A stretch of 34,436 nucleotides of DNA, from the NCBI GenBank assembly GCA_028278025.1, contig JANQFE010000089.1, positions 1 to 34,436 on the forward strand, written 5' to 3'. Below are positions 10,101 to 17,482 of this stretch, piece after piece (within the stretch, counting starts at the first letter, position 1; every line of letters begins with the position of its first letter). The translations under genes were made by a program, and so were the position numbers. The notes under the pieces are model-generated. The model was given only the letters and a program-made list of their open reading frames with translations. It had not been told where the DNA came from and did not search any database. This DNA comes from Thermodesulfobacteriota bacterium (lineage in GTDB: Bacteria > Desulfobacterota > WTBG01 > CAIYCZ01 > CAIRTM01).

Positions 10101-10262
10101 AACTCCGGGATAGTTCGTTAAAATGGTAACGGTAGGAAACTGGATATCGGGAAAAAAATCAATTCCTATCCTGGTAAGGGACACAAATCCTAAAACCATG
10201 ATGATCAAAATCATCATGGTTGCGGTAATCGGTCTGCGAATGGATATACTAGGTAGGTTCAC
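7182..10262 (-). CDS. Efflux RND transporter permease (HAE1 / AcrB-like)
   Basis: About 1026 residues from a GTG at 10262, with GGGAGA seven to nine nt upstream. The frame extends to an ATG at 10325, but that lies deep inside the adaptor gene and adds sequence unlike the family. The start VNLPSISIRRPITATMM is typical, followed by the RIGIDFFPDIQFPTVTI motif. The two-fold pattern of a large periplasmic loop after TM1 and after TM7 is visible. The TM4 region GMILDNSIVVLENIFRH carries the proton-relay aspartate. It forms the inner-membrane pump of a tripartite drug, bile-salt or solvent efflux system. The start overlaps the end of the adaptor gene by 14 nt, implying translational coupling. No TolC-like channel gene is in the window, so the outer-membrane partner is encoded elsewhere. 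Confidence 0.93.
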   Translation of the reverse strand: MNLPSISIRRPITATMMILIIMVLGFVSLTRIGIDFFPDIQFPTVTILTNYPGVASQEIETIVTRPLEEAVSAVEGVQKVKSTSREGFSIIVTEFRWGTDLAASAQEARNMMEPSLDLMPDDVERPLVTKADIDMMPILYYGLYSTTGRNLRNLRKLIEDSVEKRLDNLPGVASVTVAGGHEREILVNADRSRLKAHNLSINDIIQTIRTQNRDIPGGHLKKGSEEYIVRTTGKYTTVQQIADSVIKMEAGVPVYIKDVARVEDSYKELRHVEKTNMHDSVIMWVTKESGANTVEVVSTVERELEKIQTILPTDINILNVWDTSKLIRDSAARLRETALWGGAIAFLVLLMFLWNIRTTITLAISIPFAIIATFIGLYFAGYTLNMITLSGLALSVGMILDNSIVVLENIFRHLEEGKERKEAARIGATQVSMAITASTLTSVIVFLPMVFATGITGQFARPLGLTVTIALFASLLIALTMVPMIASRFLKAKKARTTGKYFAAIQALYKRMITKSLRHRFLTVCTGIGIFIMSLCVFSFFVGGEVLPKLDEIYSTALIRMEPGTALDETYGFVKKLEQAIMEEPEFRSVISMSGLSDSSKMDTSQGAGAADVNEAVIYFEIAPKGERNRTAVEFMDVIRSKVPPLFKGTFYFMQTNDYLTRGGDRPIEVKLFGRDLTALKRISDQVAEGLKKEKEIVDVDNSLKLGKPEIQISVDRDKASSMGITVADISGTVDAAFLGKKVTTYRDEGDEYDIRVRFSQRDRESIRDLRDVLIASPKGFLVNLTDVATIKEGRGPVKINREDQERVVTISADTTSSDLRDIEKKVKKVLDTIALPEGYYVRYGGSLEDMQELMVSMFFTIGLIVLLVYMVMASQFESLTYPFAIMFAVPMAIVGVALALFLTGTTLSVMSFIGIMILIGVVVNNGIVLIDYVNQLRERGMEKTEAIIQGGLVRIRPILMTTLTTILALLPMALNKGEGAELFAPISISLFGGLLVSTLLTLLIVPSLYSLIDDASVWVRKKLHR

Positions 10263-11361
10263 GCATCGAGTCTCCCTGCTCTGAGAGCTGCTTGACAACA
10301 ACTTTGATGCCGTTCTTAAGGGCATAAAATCCTTCGGTAACTATAACATCACCCTGCTTGAGTCCGCCGGTAACTTCAACAATGGGGTGGTCGATGATCC
10401 CTGTTGTGATTGTTGTCTCTTTTGCTCTACCGTCCTCAACAACAAAAACTTTTTTTGTCTGCCCCTGTTCGATAATAACACGCTGCGGAATAAAAAGTGT
10501 GTCCTTTGATTCGCGCTCAATAATACGAATGCGGGCAAACATACCCGCTTCCAGCCTGAAATCATGGTTGGGAATTTCAATCTTTATCTTAAAGGTTCGG
10601 CTGTCAATATCAACCTTGGGATTAACCGTTGTAACATTCCCCGTGAATGCTTCTCCCGGATAGGCATCCAGCACAATGACTGCCTTCTTGCCAATACTTA
10701 CTGAAGTCTTTTTTTCTTCTGTAATGCCGCATTCGATTTTTACCCGACTTGTATCCACCAGGTGAAAAATGCTGGAAGGAGGCCTGGCGGTTGCCATTTC
10801 GCCCTGGTTCATCAGCTTCTCTACTATAAAACCGTCAAAAGGGGCCCGGATAACCGAGTCCCGGAGATCTTTCTGCATTTTTTCAAGCGCGGCCTGGGCG
10901 CGCTGAACTCTGGCCTTGGCCAGATCCTTTTCGGTAGCAATATCATCAAAACGCTGCGAATCAACCACGCCTTCTTTAAAAAGCCTTTGATTGCGCTGCC
11001 AGGTGGCTTCAATATTTTTCAGGTGGGCCTGGGCTTCCTGCAACGAGGCTTCTGCTTCCTTTACCAAAATCTGAAGTCGTTCCTGCTCAAGCTCTGCCAA
11101 GGGCTCTCCTTTTGTTACCCTGTCACCTTCATCTACGTACAGCTTTTCAATCCTGCCGCTTATCTTAGGGTTGATCATAGCTTCCTGGTGAGGAAAAATT
11201 GTACCGGTGGTATAAATATAAGCGGAAACATTTCCCCTTTGCACTTTGGTTGCCATTACCGAGATAACCGGCTCTTTCGGGGTGGTTTCAGCTCCGTTAG
11301 GACCACAGCCCCCTAAAGCCGACATTACACCTAAGAAAAAAATCAGTATCCATGTTTTCAT
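10249..11361 (-). CDS. Efflux RND periplasmic adaptor (HlyD/AcrA family lipoprotein)
   Basis: 370 residues from the ATG at 11361, which has AAAGGAG eight nt upstream. Signal peptide MKTWILIFFLGVMSALGGC ends in a lipobox (LGGC, Cys19), so the protein is lipid-anchored. Then come the barrel-sandwich half (INPKISGRIEKLYVDEGDRV), a long alpha hairpin (about residues 80-160), the second lipoyl half (IRAPFDGFIVEKLMNQGE) and beta-barrel and membrane-proximal domains ending in GLKQGDVIVTEGF. It bridges the RND pump to an outer-membrane channel. Middle gene of the tetR-adaptor-pump operon. Confidence 0.92.
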   Translation of the reverse strand: MKTWILIFFLGVMSALGGCGPNGAETTPKEPVISVMATKVQRGNVSAYIYTTGTIFPHQEAMINPKISGRIEKLYVDEGDRVTKGEPLAELEQERLQILVKEAEASLQEAQAHLKNIEATWQRNQRLFKEGVVDSQRFDDIATEKDLAKARVQRAQAALEKMQKDLRDSVIRAPFDGFIVEKLMNQGEMATARPPSSIFHLVDTSRVKIECGITEEKKTSVSIGKKAVIVLDAYPGEAFTGNVTTVNPKVDIDSRTFKIKIEIPNHDFRLEAGMFARIRIIERESKDTLFIPQRVIIEQGQTKKVFVVEDGRAKETTITTGIIDHPIVEVTGGLKQGDVIVTEGFYALKNGIKVVVKQLSEQGDSMREPT

Positions 11362-11386
11362 TACTACTCCTTTGCGGCTGTGCACT

Positions 11387-12031
11387 TTAGCCTGTTTTAC
11401 CGGCCCCATGCAAAAAAAGATTAAGAATGAGATCGGATTTTTTTCTGAGAGGCTGCTTTTGTTTGTTTAAGACCCAGTTAAATGAAAAAACGTTCAGCAT
11501 TCCGACAAGTGCCGTAGAAAGGTCTTTCGCATTCCTCTTTATAAGCACCCCGTCCTGGACACCCCCTGTAATAACATCACTTATCAGTTTTATATAGGCA
11601 AAATGTTTACTGATAAGATCTTGCTTCAACTTATTTTCCATGTCGGATTTCAGCACGTTGAGTTCCCAGGTGAAAATCTTGAAAAAATCAACATTCTGCT
11701 CAATAAAGCCCAGCACCTCGTATATCAGGCAATTTAGTTTTTGCAGAAAATCATCATAATCACTAATTTTTCCCTTAAGCGTGGTATAGAGGAGATCGAA
11801 TTTCTCAGTCATCATGGTATAATAGAGCTCTTCCTTGTTGGCAAAAAATTGGTAAAGCGTGCCGATGGCAAATTCCGACTCGTTTGCTATCTGGGACATG
11901 GTCGAGTTATGAAAACCATTTTGAGCAAAAACTCTCTCGGCTGACAGTAAAATTTCTGCTCTTCTGGCAGCATATTCTCTTTGTTTCCTGCTTAGGTTCT
12001 TCATTATCGTTAAAAATGAATCATTATTCAT
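11387..12031 (-). CDS. TetR/AcrR family transcriptional regulator
   Basis: 214 residues. The N-terminal TetR helix-turn-helix is clear at about residues 15-62 (RRAEILLSAERVFAQNGFHN, then MSQIANESEFAIGTLYQFF and NKEELYY). The C-terminal ligand-binding half is divergent, as usual. ATG at 12031 is taken as start; an in-frame ATG at 12004 is an alternative, and neither has a Shine-Dalgarno sequence. It is the first gene of the efflux operon, 25 nt upstream of the adaptor start, and is most likely the local repressor. A palindromic operator candidate overlaps its own start (12027-12051), which suggests autoregulation of the whole operon. Inducer unknown. Confidence 0.9.
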   Translation of the reverse strand: MNNDSFLTIMKNLSRKQREYAARRAEILLSAERVFAQNGFHNSTMSQIANESEFAIGTLYQFFANKEELYYTMMTEKFDLLYTTLKGKISDYDDFLQKLNCLIYEVLGFIEQNVDFFKIFTWELNVLKSDMENKLKQDLISKHFAYIKLISDVITGGVQDGVLIKRNAKDLSTALVGMLNVFSFNWVLNKQKQPLRKKSDLILNLFLHGAGKTG

Positions 12032-12051
12032 ATTATGAACATATATTCATA
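12027..12051. promoter_or_regulatory. Putative TetR operator (triple TTCATA/TATGAA half-sites)
   Basis: TTCATA (12027-12032), one base, TATGAA (12034-12039), CATATA, then TTCATA (12046-12051). This gives a 13-bp palindrome with a 1-bp centre and an overlapping 18-bp palindrome with a 6-bp centre, sharing the middle half-site. It overlaps the tetR start codon at 12029-12031. Confidence 0.55.
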
Positions 12052-12414
12052 TTTTATAGGATATTATTTCATGTTCGTCAAGCAAATAAGTTGTCAATGC
12101 AAAACCCTCATCAGGAAACATGCATACAGATATCGGGCTTTTCAGACAAACACTTAAGATCCTTGCACGTTGACACCAGAGCCCCCGTGCAGTATACTTT
12201 TAACAAAACACCAGGCAGCCAGTTGCCCTGTCACAGAGCATCACCGCTCACACCTGCCCTGTATCTCAAAGGGAACAAATAGAGTTGTTTACCAAAACCA
12301 GCAAAGACCTCGCGGCCAGCTTAACCACTGCTTCTGCAGCAATGCCTGACAACAGCAATCAAAGCAACAGTATCCCCGGCAAAGACATTTGCCGTGCAGA
12401 AGGGAGAACACGCA
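12032..12414. other. Divergent intergenic region tetR / TIGR04076 gene
   Basis: 383 nt without a gene. It holds the TetR operator candidate at the left, a near-consensus promoter at 12170-12198, a roughly 210-nt untranslated leader, and a 7-bp hairpin (CGGCAAA / TTTGCCG, 12377-12394, loop GACA) ending six nt before the ribosome-binding site AAGGGAG at 12400. No riboswitch class was recognised in the leader. Confidence 0.6.
12170..12198 (+). promoter_or_regulatory. Near-consensus sigma-70 promoter for the TIGR04076 gene
   Basis: TTGACA at 12170-12175, exactly 17 nt, TATACT at 12193-12198. This is the best promoter match in the window and predicts strong basal transcription with a leader of about 210 nt before the ATG at 12415. 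Confidence 0.75.
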
Positions 12415-13062
12415 ATGACGCAGCAGGACTCTTCAAACGAACTTGATCAGGCTGCCCTGAGTGTTTTAGAGGCAGAAAACCGTTATTATCAGGAAGTAAC
12501 CGTTACAGAAGTTACCGGCGAGTGTCCTTACGGGCACAAAAAAGGAGACCGGTTTAAGGTAACAACCATGAACAGTGACGGTATTTGCGGTTCACTGCTT
12601 AAATCAATTTTTCTTCCTGTAACCGTACTGCACTACGGCGGCAGTCTTGTGTGGGAAGATGATCCGGAGGGTACCCGGGGGAGCTGCCCGGAAGCAGGCA
12701 AGGTGCAGGTGGCCCTAAAACGGGTGGAGCGTGAAGAAAAAAGCCTGCTGAAAACCCCCTTCGAGCTGAAAGCAATGGCCGGTAAAGGTTATACGGCTCT
12801 GGATAAATACAGGGTTTTTGTTGAAGTGCGTGATATTGCCGTTAACTGTTACTGGGGACATAAGATTGGTGACATTTTTGAAGTCGATCCGTTTAATGTC
12901 GGCGGTGCCTGCTGCTTTTTGTATGCCCAGTTATATCCGTATATCCATGTGCTGTTGTCCGGCACTTCGCCCCCCTGGGCCTGGGATGAACACACGGTTA
13001 TGGGTGAATGTCCCGACACTTATGACCGGCTGGCGTATCGTTTGTTTGTAAAAGAACGATAG
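12415..13062 (+). CDS. Tandem-duplicated TIGR04076 family protein
   Basis: 215 residues from the ATG at 12415, preceded by AAGGGAG at eight-nt spacing; a GTG at 12394 is in frame but upstream of that site. Two copies of one module are visible. Copy 1 (about 26-103) has VTEVTGECPYGHKKGDRFKV, a central cysteine and CPEAGKVQVAL. Copy 2 (about 132-213) has VEVRDIAVNCYWGHKIGDIFEV, GGACCFLYAQLYPYIHVLLSG and GECPDTYDRLAYRLF. The pattern C...GHK.GD.F.V followed by a C-containing helix, Y.Y...LL and CPD matches TIGR04076, small proteins of about 85-90 residues whose function is unknown to me. No signal peptide is seen. The conserved cysteines suggest metal or redox chemistry (inference). It runs convergent to radC. 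Confidence 0.75.
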   Translation: MTQQDSSNELDQAALSVLEAENRYYQEVTVTEVTGECPYGHKKGDRFKVTTMNSDGICGSLLKSIFLPVTVLHYGGSLVWEDDPEGTRGSCPEAGKVQVALKRVEREEKSLLKTPFELKAMAGKGYTALDKYRVFVEVRDIAVNCYWGHKIGDIFEVDPFNVGGACCFLYAQLYPYIHVLLSGTSPPWAWDEHTVMGECPDTYDRLAYRLFVKER

Positions 13063-13113
13063 CTCCTGGATAAAAAGGTTACATTGCTCTTTGTTAGCTT
13101 AATGTTACAGTTT

Positions 13114-13140
13114 TATAGCCCTTGAGCACTGCAAAGGCTG
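13114..13140. repeat. Copy of a 27-bp interspersed intergenic motif
   Basis: The stretch beginning TATAGCCCTTGAGCACTGCA and ending GGCTG matches 24 of 27 positions of the segment at 19169-19195 in another intergenic region. It sits in the 100-nt gap between convergent TIGR04076 and radC genes. Confidence 0.6.
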
Positions 13141-13163
13141 ACTTTGATATCAAAAATGGTCGT

Positions 13164-13823
13164 TTACAAGAGTCCCTTTTTTTTAAAAGACAGATAGCCT
13201 TTTTGGGTTATGATAATGTGGTCAAGGACGGTTATACCGAGTATCCTGCCCGCCTCAACCATTTGTTTTGTTATGGCAATATCATCTTGGCTCGGCTTCA
13301 ATGTGCCGGAGGGATGGTTATGGGCCAGCATCACGGATGCGGCCCGGTCGGAAATGACGTCGGCAAAGACCTCCCGGGGATGCACTTGCGTTGAGTTAAG
13401 CAACCCCACGGTAACGACACGGTTTCCGATGACTTCATTGGCACCGTTAAGTGATATGCAAACAAAGTGCTCCTGTTTGCGGTCGGCAATATGTGCAATA
13501 AGCGGAACAACATCTTTCGCATTGCGGATTACGATGGAATTTCTGGAGAGCCTGCGTCGCACAAATTCAACGGCAGCCATAATCTGGCAGGCTTTTGCCG
13601 GACCCACACCTTCAATTTCCTGCAGGACTTCCACCGACAACTTCCTGTCGGTCCTGTCGATTCGGCGCAGGATACTGTCTGCTATCTGAAAGACGTTTTT
13701 TTTTCTGACGCCACTGCTCAGCAGAATTGCGAGCAATTCCGTATCGGAAAGCGCTTCAGGTCCCTGGGCGACAAGCTTTTCTCGGGGCCGTTTAAAGTCC
13801 GGTATGTCCTTAATGCTTTTCAT
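13164..13823 (-). CDS. radC: RadC family JAB/MPN domain protein
   Basis: 219 residues. The N-terminal UPF0758 domain (EKLVAQGPEALSDTELLAILL) contains a helix-hairpin-helix (EIEGVGPAKACQIMAA, about 68-85). The C-terminal JAB domain has an intact JAMM-type motif: His168, His170, PSG, Ser178 and Asp181 in LAHNHPSGTLKPSQDD. Length is typical. The name DNA repair protein RadC is historical; the biochemical function is unsettled. The XRE regulator lies 120 nt upstream on the same strand, and the two may share a transcript. ATG at 13823, with GAGGAG rather far upstream. Confidence 0.92.
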   Translation of the reverse strand: MKSIKDIPDFKRPREKLVAQGPEALSDTELLAILLSSGVRKKNVFQIADSILRRIDRTDRKLSVEVLQEIEGVGPAKACQIMAAVEFVRRRLSRNSIVIRNAKDVVPLIAHIADRKQEHFVCISLNGANEVIGNRVVTVGLLNSTQVHPREVFADVISDRAASVMLAHNHPSGTLKPSQDDIAITKQMVEAGRILGITVLDHIIITQKGYLSFKKKGLL

Positions 13824-13942
13824 TGCGTGAAGATTGCTCCTCAGGCAGACCTGCGGCCCCCATCTTAAACAAAGTGATTTTCCTTCCCGTACGGATTTAC
13901 CAACTTTGATGGGAGAGCTTCACTTTCCGAGGCAATTGTTCC

Positions 13943-14344
13943 TTAACCTTCCTTTTCAAGGGCAACAAACTCTCGCAGATGTTTTAAAAAAGCTTGTTTC
14001 AGTTTATTGCTGCTCAGCTTGCGATAGAGTCTCAGGAGCCTGATTTCATCCTTGCTGAGGAGTTGAGGGGGAACGGGAGTTTCTTCTCCCGGAATATAAG
14101 CTACTTTCGGGCCGGAAACAGTACGGGGTCTTTCCTCCTCGCCGAGGAACGCATGCAGATGAACACCCAGGGCATCTGAAATCTGCCGCAGCCTGAACAC
14201 CGACATGGTGGTAGCCCCCTTTTCATATTTTTGGATTTGCTGAAATGACAAGCCGATTCTTTCAGCCAGTTCAGCCTGAGACAGCCCCCCGCTTTTTCTT
14301 AGTTCTCTGATTTTAATGCCAATCTTTTTGTCTATATCCACCAA
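13943..14344 (-). CDS. XRE family helix-turn-helix transcriptional regulator
   Basis: 133 residues. The HTH_3 domain covers about residues 10-63 (IRELRKSGGLSQAELAERIG, LSFQQIQKYEKG, then LRQISDALGV). A basic and leucine-rich tail follows. The frame starts with TTG (14344) followed by GTG (14341); there is no ATG near and only a weak GTAGAG upstream. It is divergent from the binding-protein / hybrid-kinase genes, and the shared 250-nt gap carries three 33-bp-spaced repeats, so it may control them (inference). The architecture resembles phage-type and SinR/HipB-type regulators, but no partner toxin is adjacent. Confidence 0.88.
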   Translation of the reverse strand: MVDIDKKIGIKIRELRKSGGLSQAELAERIGLSFQQIQKYEKGATTMSVFRLRQISDALGVHLHAFLGEEERPRTVSGPKVAYIPGEETPVPPQLLSKDEIRLLRLYRKLSSNKLKQAFLKHLREFVALEKEG

Positions 14345-14455
14345 TGTACTAACTCTACCACAAGTATGCGTAACGGCATGTTTTGATTGTATTAAAAGGG
14401 TTTTTTAGCCTGATTCAGTTCAATTAATAGCATGGCGAACAATGAAAGGCTAACA

Positions 14456-14536
14456 CCTTGTAGTTGTAAAAATATCTTGATTAATTCTCCTTGTAGTTGT
14501 ATTGTTAAAACATAAATTCCCTTTTGTAGCTGAAAC
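14456..14536. repeat. Three direct repeats of a TTGTAGTTGTA-like motif at exact 33-bp period
   Basis: TTGTAG begins at 14458, 14491 and 14524, exactly 33 bp apart. The first two copies share CCTTGTAGTTGTA (14456-14468 and 14489-14501); the third is TTTGTAGCTGAA. A 33-bp spacing places the sites on one face of the helix about three turns apart. The array overlaps a promoter candidate at 14477-14505. Confidence 0.7.
14477..14505 (+). promoter_or_regulatory. sigma-70-type promoter inside the 33-bp repeat array
   Basis: TTGATT at 14477-14482, 17-nt spacer, TATTGT at 14500-14505. The second repeat lies in the spacer, as expected if a bound regulator blocks or assists RNA polymerase. Confidence 0.45.
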
Positions 14537-14595
14537 ATCAGAACATGAAGGGGCCTTCACACTGGCAAAAAGGCTTATCAGGAGGGGCACAAAGT

Positions 14596-15615
14596 ATGGA
14601 GATAAAGCCCGGTATCCGCAACATCCCGCAGGCAGTTTTGTGGCTGACAGTGTTTTTTTTGTTTTTCTGTCGGGAAACTGTCGCCTCCGAGTATCACGTT
14701 GTGGCTGTGCAGAGTATCAGGGTCAAACCGTATGAAAAAGCGCTTGACGGCTTTAAGAGTGTTTGTCGGACAAGGATAATAAGACTTGTCCTGGACGAAC
14801 TTAACGGCATAGATCCTGTCAGGGCAATCAAAGCAAGCAGGCCCGACCTGATACTTGCCATCGGGCAGGATGCCCTGAAAAGTATTAAAGCAATCAGATG
14901 CATACCGATTGTCTATCTCATGGTTCTTAATCCCCACACCATTATCTCAGCGGAAAGCAACATCACTGGAGTCAGTATGAACATAGCTGAAGAAAAACAG
15001 CTGGACCTGATTTCCAGTTTCCTGCCAGGCTGCAAGAGCATCGGGATGTTGTATGACCCGGATACTTCGGGGCTGTTTGTAAAAAAGGCCAGGGAAATTG
15101 CAGGAAACTTTGCAATCAATGTGATGGCGGTAAAAGTTCATAACAATCCGCAACCGATTTCCCAGGGAAGCGGCGGAAGCCGGCTGGACCGGCCGGGCAA
15201 ACTTTTGTCAGGGCCTGAAAAAAAACGGGAGCAAACTGCGCAAACCCTACCACAAAAACTGTTGAACATGCGAGCTGATACGGATGCTTTTCTGATGATT
15301 CCGGACCTTAACGTGGTTAAGCCTGAGACCCTCGATGCCCTGTTTCTTTTCTGTGTCCAAAACAAAATTCCGATCATTTCATTTGCAGAAAAGTATCTGG
15401 ATTCTGGTGCGGTACTGTCCATAGGGTTTGACGAGTTTGACATGGGACGGCAGGCCGCAGAGATTGCAAATAATATCTTCGTCCCAACAGATAGTAAAAA
15501 CACTCAGCCCGTCAGTGCCCGCAAGATTGTAATATCGATCAACCTGAAAGAGGCTTGCAAACTGGGAATTGCTTTTGATGAAAAAAGCATTCGTAATGTC
15601 CGAATAATCGAATAG
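14596..15615 (+). CDS. Periplasmic ABC-type substrate-binding protein (PF04392 family)
   Basis: 339 residues from the ATG at 14596, which has a strong AGGAGGGG nine nt upstream; an earlier in-frame ATG at 14545 has none. The signal peptide is hydrophobic (AVLWLTVFFLFFC) with a likely VAS cleavage site, so the protein should be periplasmic. The mature part shows the ABC_sub_bind pattern: RPDLILAIGQDALKSI, IPIVYLMVLNP, NITGVSMNI, SIGMLYDPDTSGLFVKKA and FDEFDMGRQAAEIA. Between the lobes a lysine/glycine/serine-rich segment (from about NNPQPISQGSGG) looks like an inserted linker. No permease or ATPase adjoins it. The next gene is a hybrid histidine kinase, which suggests a sensory role. Ligand unknown; relatives bind amino acids such as tryptophan or tyrosine. 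Confidence 0.85.
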   Translation: MEIKPGIRNIPQAVLWLTVFFLFFCRETVASEYHVVAVQSIRVKPYEKALDGFKSVCRTRIIRLVLDELNGIDPVRAIKASRPDLILAIGQDALKSIKAIRCIPIVYLMVLNPHTIISAESNITGVSMNIAEEKQLDLISSFLPGCKSIGMLYDPDTSGLFVKKAREIAGNFAINVMAVKVHNNPQPISQGSGGSRLDRPGKLLSGPEKKREQTAQTLPQKLLNMRADTDAFLMIPDLNVVKPETLDALFLFCVQNKIPIISFAEKYLDSGAVLSIGFDEFDMGRQAAEIANNIFVPTDSKNTQPVSARKIVISINLKEACKLGIAFDEKSIRNVRIIE

Positions 15616-15617
15616 TC

Positions 15618-15650
15618 CCTAACTATAATAAATAGTTTAGGCTTTTTTTT
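15618..15650 (+). terminator. Intrinsic terminator between binding-protein and kinase genes
   Basis: CCTAACTAT (15618-15626) pairs with ATAGTTTAGG (15632-15641) with a one-base bulge. It is followed by C and eight T (15643-15650), directly after the stop codon. Partial readthrough or a separate promoter would be needed for the kinase. Confidence 0.7.
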
Positions 15651-15708
15651 AAAAACTCCGATATTGAAAGATAACTAACTGTAATTTTTTGATTATAGGC
15701 TAAAAATT

Positions 15709-17475
15709 ATGAAAATTGATAAAGTAGTAAAACAAACACTGTTTGATTTGTCCGCGGTCTTGATTGTTTCAATAGCGTTTTCACTGTTTTGTCTATCCGT
15801 GAATTTTATCGGCAGGATGTACACCTTTTTCCATGCATTCACAAGTTTACCTATAGCCGAATTTCTCATCTATATCATCTTTTTATGGTTATTGGGTCTG
15901 CTGCTTATATCGTACCGGCACTGGCGGGAAGCGGTAAAAAAGAAAGAAGAACTCGAAAATATTATCGCCAGCATTAACCCGGATGTGGTTATGGCCGTGG
16001 ATAAGGACCGCAAAATCATTATGTGCAATACTTCGGTAAAAAGCATGTTCGGCTTTGAGGTGGACGAAGTTATCAATCAGAAAACAAACTTTCTGTATTT
16101 TGACAGACGCTCTGTTCCTTGTAATAAACACGAAATACACAACACCGTAGAAAACATCGGTTTTCACAGAGGAACGGCCACGGGAAAGAAGAAAAACGGT
16201 GAAGTAATCCATCTTGAAATCATTACCGCAAAACTTCGCAAATGTGAAGGGGTGGTATTACTGCTTCGGGATATCAGCGAAAAAACAAGAATTGAGGAAG
16301 AAAAAAATAAAATCAAAGAGCAGCTTATACGTGCCGAAAAAATGGAAACAATCGGGACCCTGGCAGGCGGGGTGGCCCATGACCTCAATAACACTTTAGG
16401 TGCAATCGTGGGATATCCTGATTTATTATTAAATACTTTGCCTGCAGAAAGCCCTCTACGGCGACCCCTTCTTGCAATAAAGCAGTCGGGAGAAAGGGCG
16501 GCAACAATTGTTCATGATTTATTAACGTTGACCAGAAGAGGAGTTAACATATCAAAAGTTTTAAACTTAAATGATATTATTTCCGGGTTTCTTGAAGGAA
16601 TTGAATATAAGAAGATAATTGAATTTCATCCCGCAGTTAAAACCGAAACAAAGCTTGGAACCGACGTGCTGAATATTATCGGCTCACCCGTGCATCTTTC
16701 AAAAATTCTTATGAATCTTATATCTAATGCAGCAGAAGCCATGCCCGACGGAGGAAACCTATTTATATCTACGGAAAACAAATTTCTTGATCAGCCGGTA
16801 AAGGGGTATGCTGCGGTCAAAGAAGGAGACTATGTCGTACTGACGGTATCTGATACCGGAATCGGTATATCACAAGAGGACATCAGGAATATTTTTGAGC
16901 CGTTCTACACAAAAAAAATTATGGGCAGAAGCGGAACCGGTTTAGGTATGGCGGTGGTGTGGGGGACGGTGAAAGACCACGACGGCTACATTGATGTTGA
17001 CAGCACGGACGGGGTGGGAACGACATTTAAAATTTATTTTCCCGCAACCAGGCAAGAAAGAGAGCAAGAAAAAGAGCAAGTATCAGTTGAAGAATACCTT
17101 GGTAATGGAGAAAAGATTTTAGTTGTAGATGATGCGGCTGCCCAACGAGAGGTTGCCGAAAGCCTGTTGAAACAACTGAATTACAAGGTTGAAAAAGTTG
17201 CAAGCGGTGAAGACGCCGCCGATTATATGAAAAACAATGCGGTGGATTTGCTGGTTTTGGATATGATAATGGATCCCGGCATTGACGGTCTTGAGACCTA
17301 CAAAAGAATTTTACAAACACATCCAAAACAAAAAGCCGTAATCGCAAGCGGATTTTCCGAAACTGACCGTATTAAGGAAGCCCAAAAATTAGGCGCCGGT
17401 GAATATATTAAAAAGCCGTATACCCTGGAAAAAATAGGCCTGGCAGTAAAAGCCGAACTGGAAAAAAAGCAATAG
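15709..17475 (+). CDS. Hybrid sensor histidine kinase (2 TM, PAS, HisKA, HATPase, receiver)
   Basis: 588 residues. Two membrane helices (about 12-33 and 48-68) enclose a periplasmic loop of only about 14 residues. A PAS domain follows (about 83-190), then HisKA with phospho-acceptor His224 in GTLAGGVAHDLNN. The HATPase has N box NLISNAAEAMPDGG (336-349), G1 DTGIGI, F box FEPFYTKK and G2 GTGLGM. The C-terminal receiver has Asp474/Asp475, phospho-acceptor Asp518 and Lys569. The class is common in Desulfobacterota. The small loop cannot hold a periplasmic sensor domain, so input is probably cytosolic via PAS or by contact with the binding protein encoded just upstream. No output response regulator is adjacent. 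Confidence 0.93.
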   Translation: MKIDKVVKQTLFDLSAVLIVSIAFSLFCLSVNFIGRMYTFFHAFTSLPIAEFLIYIIFLWLLGLLLISYRHWREAVKKKEELENIIASINPDVVMAVDKDRKIIMCNTSVKSMFGFEVDEVINQKTNFLYFDRRSVPCNKHEIHNTVENIGFHRGTATGKKKNGEVIHLEIITAKLRKCEGVVLLLRDISEKTRIEEEKNKIKEQLIRAEKMETIGTLAGGVAHDLNNTLGAIVGYPDLLLNTLPAESPLRRPLLAIKQSGERAATIVHDLLTLTRRGVNISKVLNLNDIISGFLEGIEYKKIIEFHPAVKTETKLGTDVLNIIGSPVHLSKILMNLISNAAEAMPDGGNLFISTENKFLDQPVKGYAAVKEGDYVVLTVSDTGIGISQEDIRNIFEPFYTKKIMGRSGTGLGMAVVWGTVKDHDGYIDVDSTDGVGTTFKIYFPATRQEREQEKEQVSVEEYLGNGEKILVVDDAAAQREVAESLLKQLNYKVEKVASGEDAADYMKNNAVDLLVLDMIMDPGIDGLETYKRILQTHPKQKAVIASGFSETDRIKEAQKLGAGEYIKKPYTLEKIGLAVKAELEKKQ

Positions 17476-17482
17476 TACTTAC

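Noticed and set aside
10762..11316. 184-codon open frame on the plus strand
   Set aside because: It lies entirely antisense to the efflux adaptor gene, has no family resemblance and no ribosome-binding site; it is a shadow frame.
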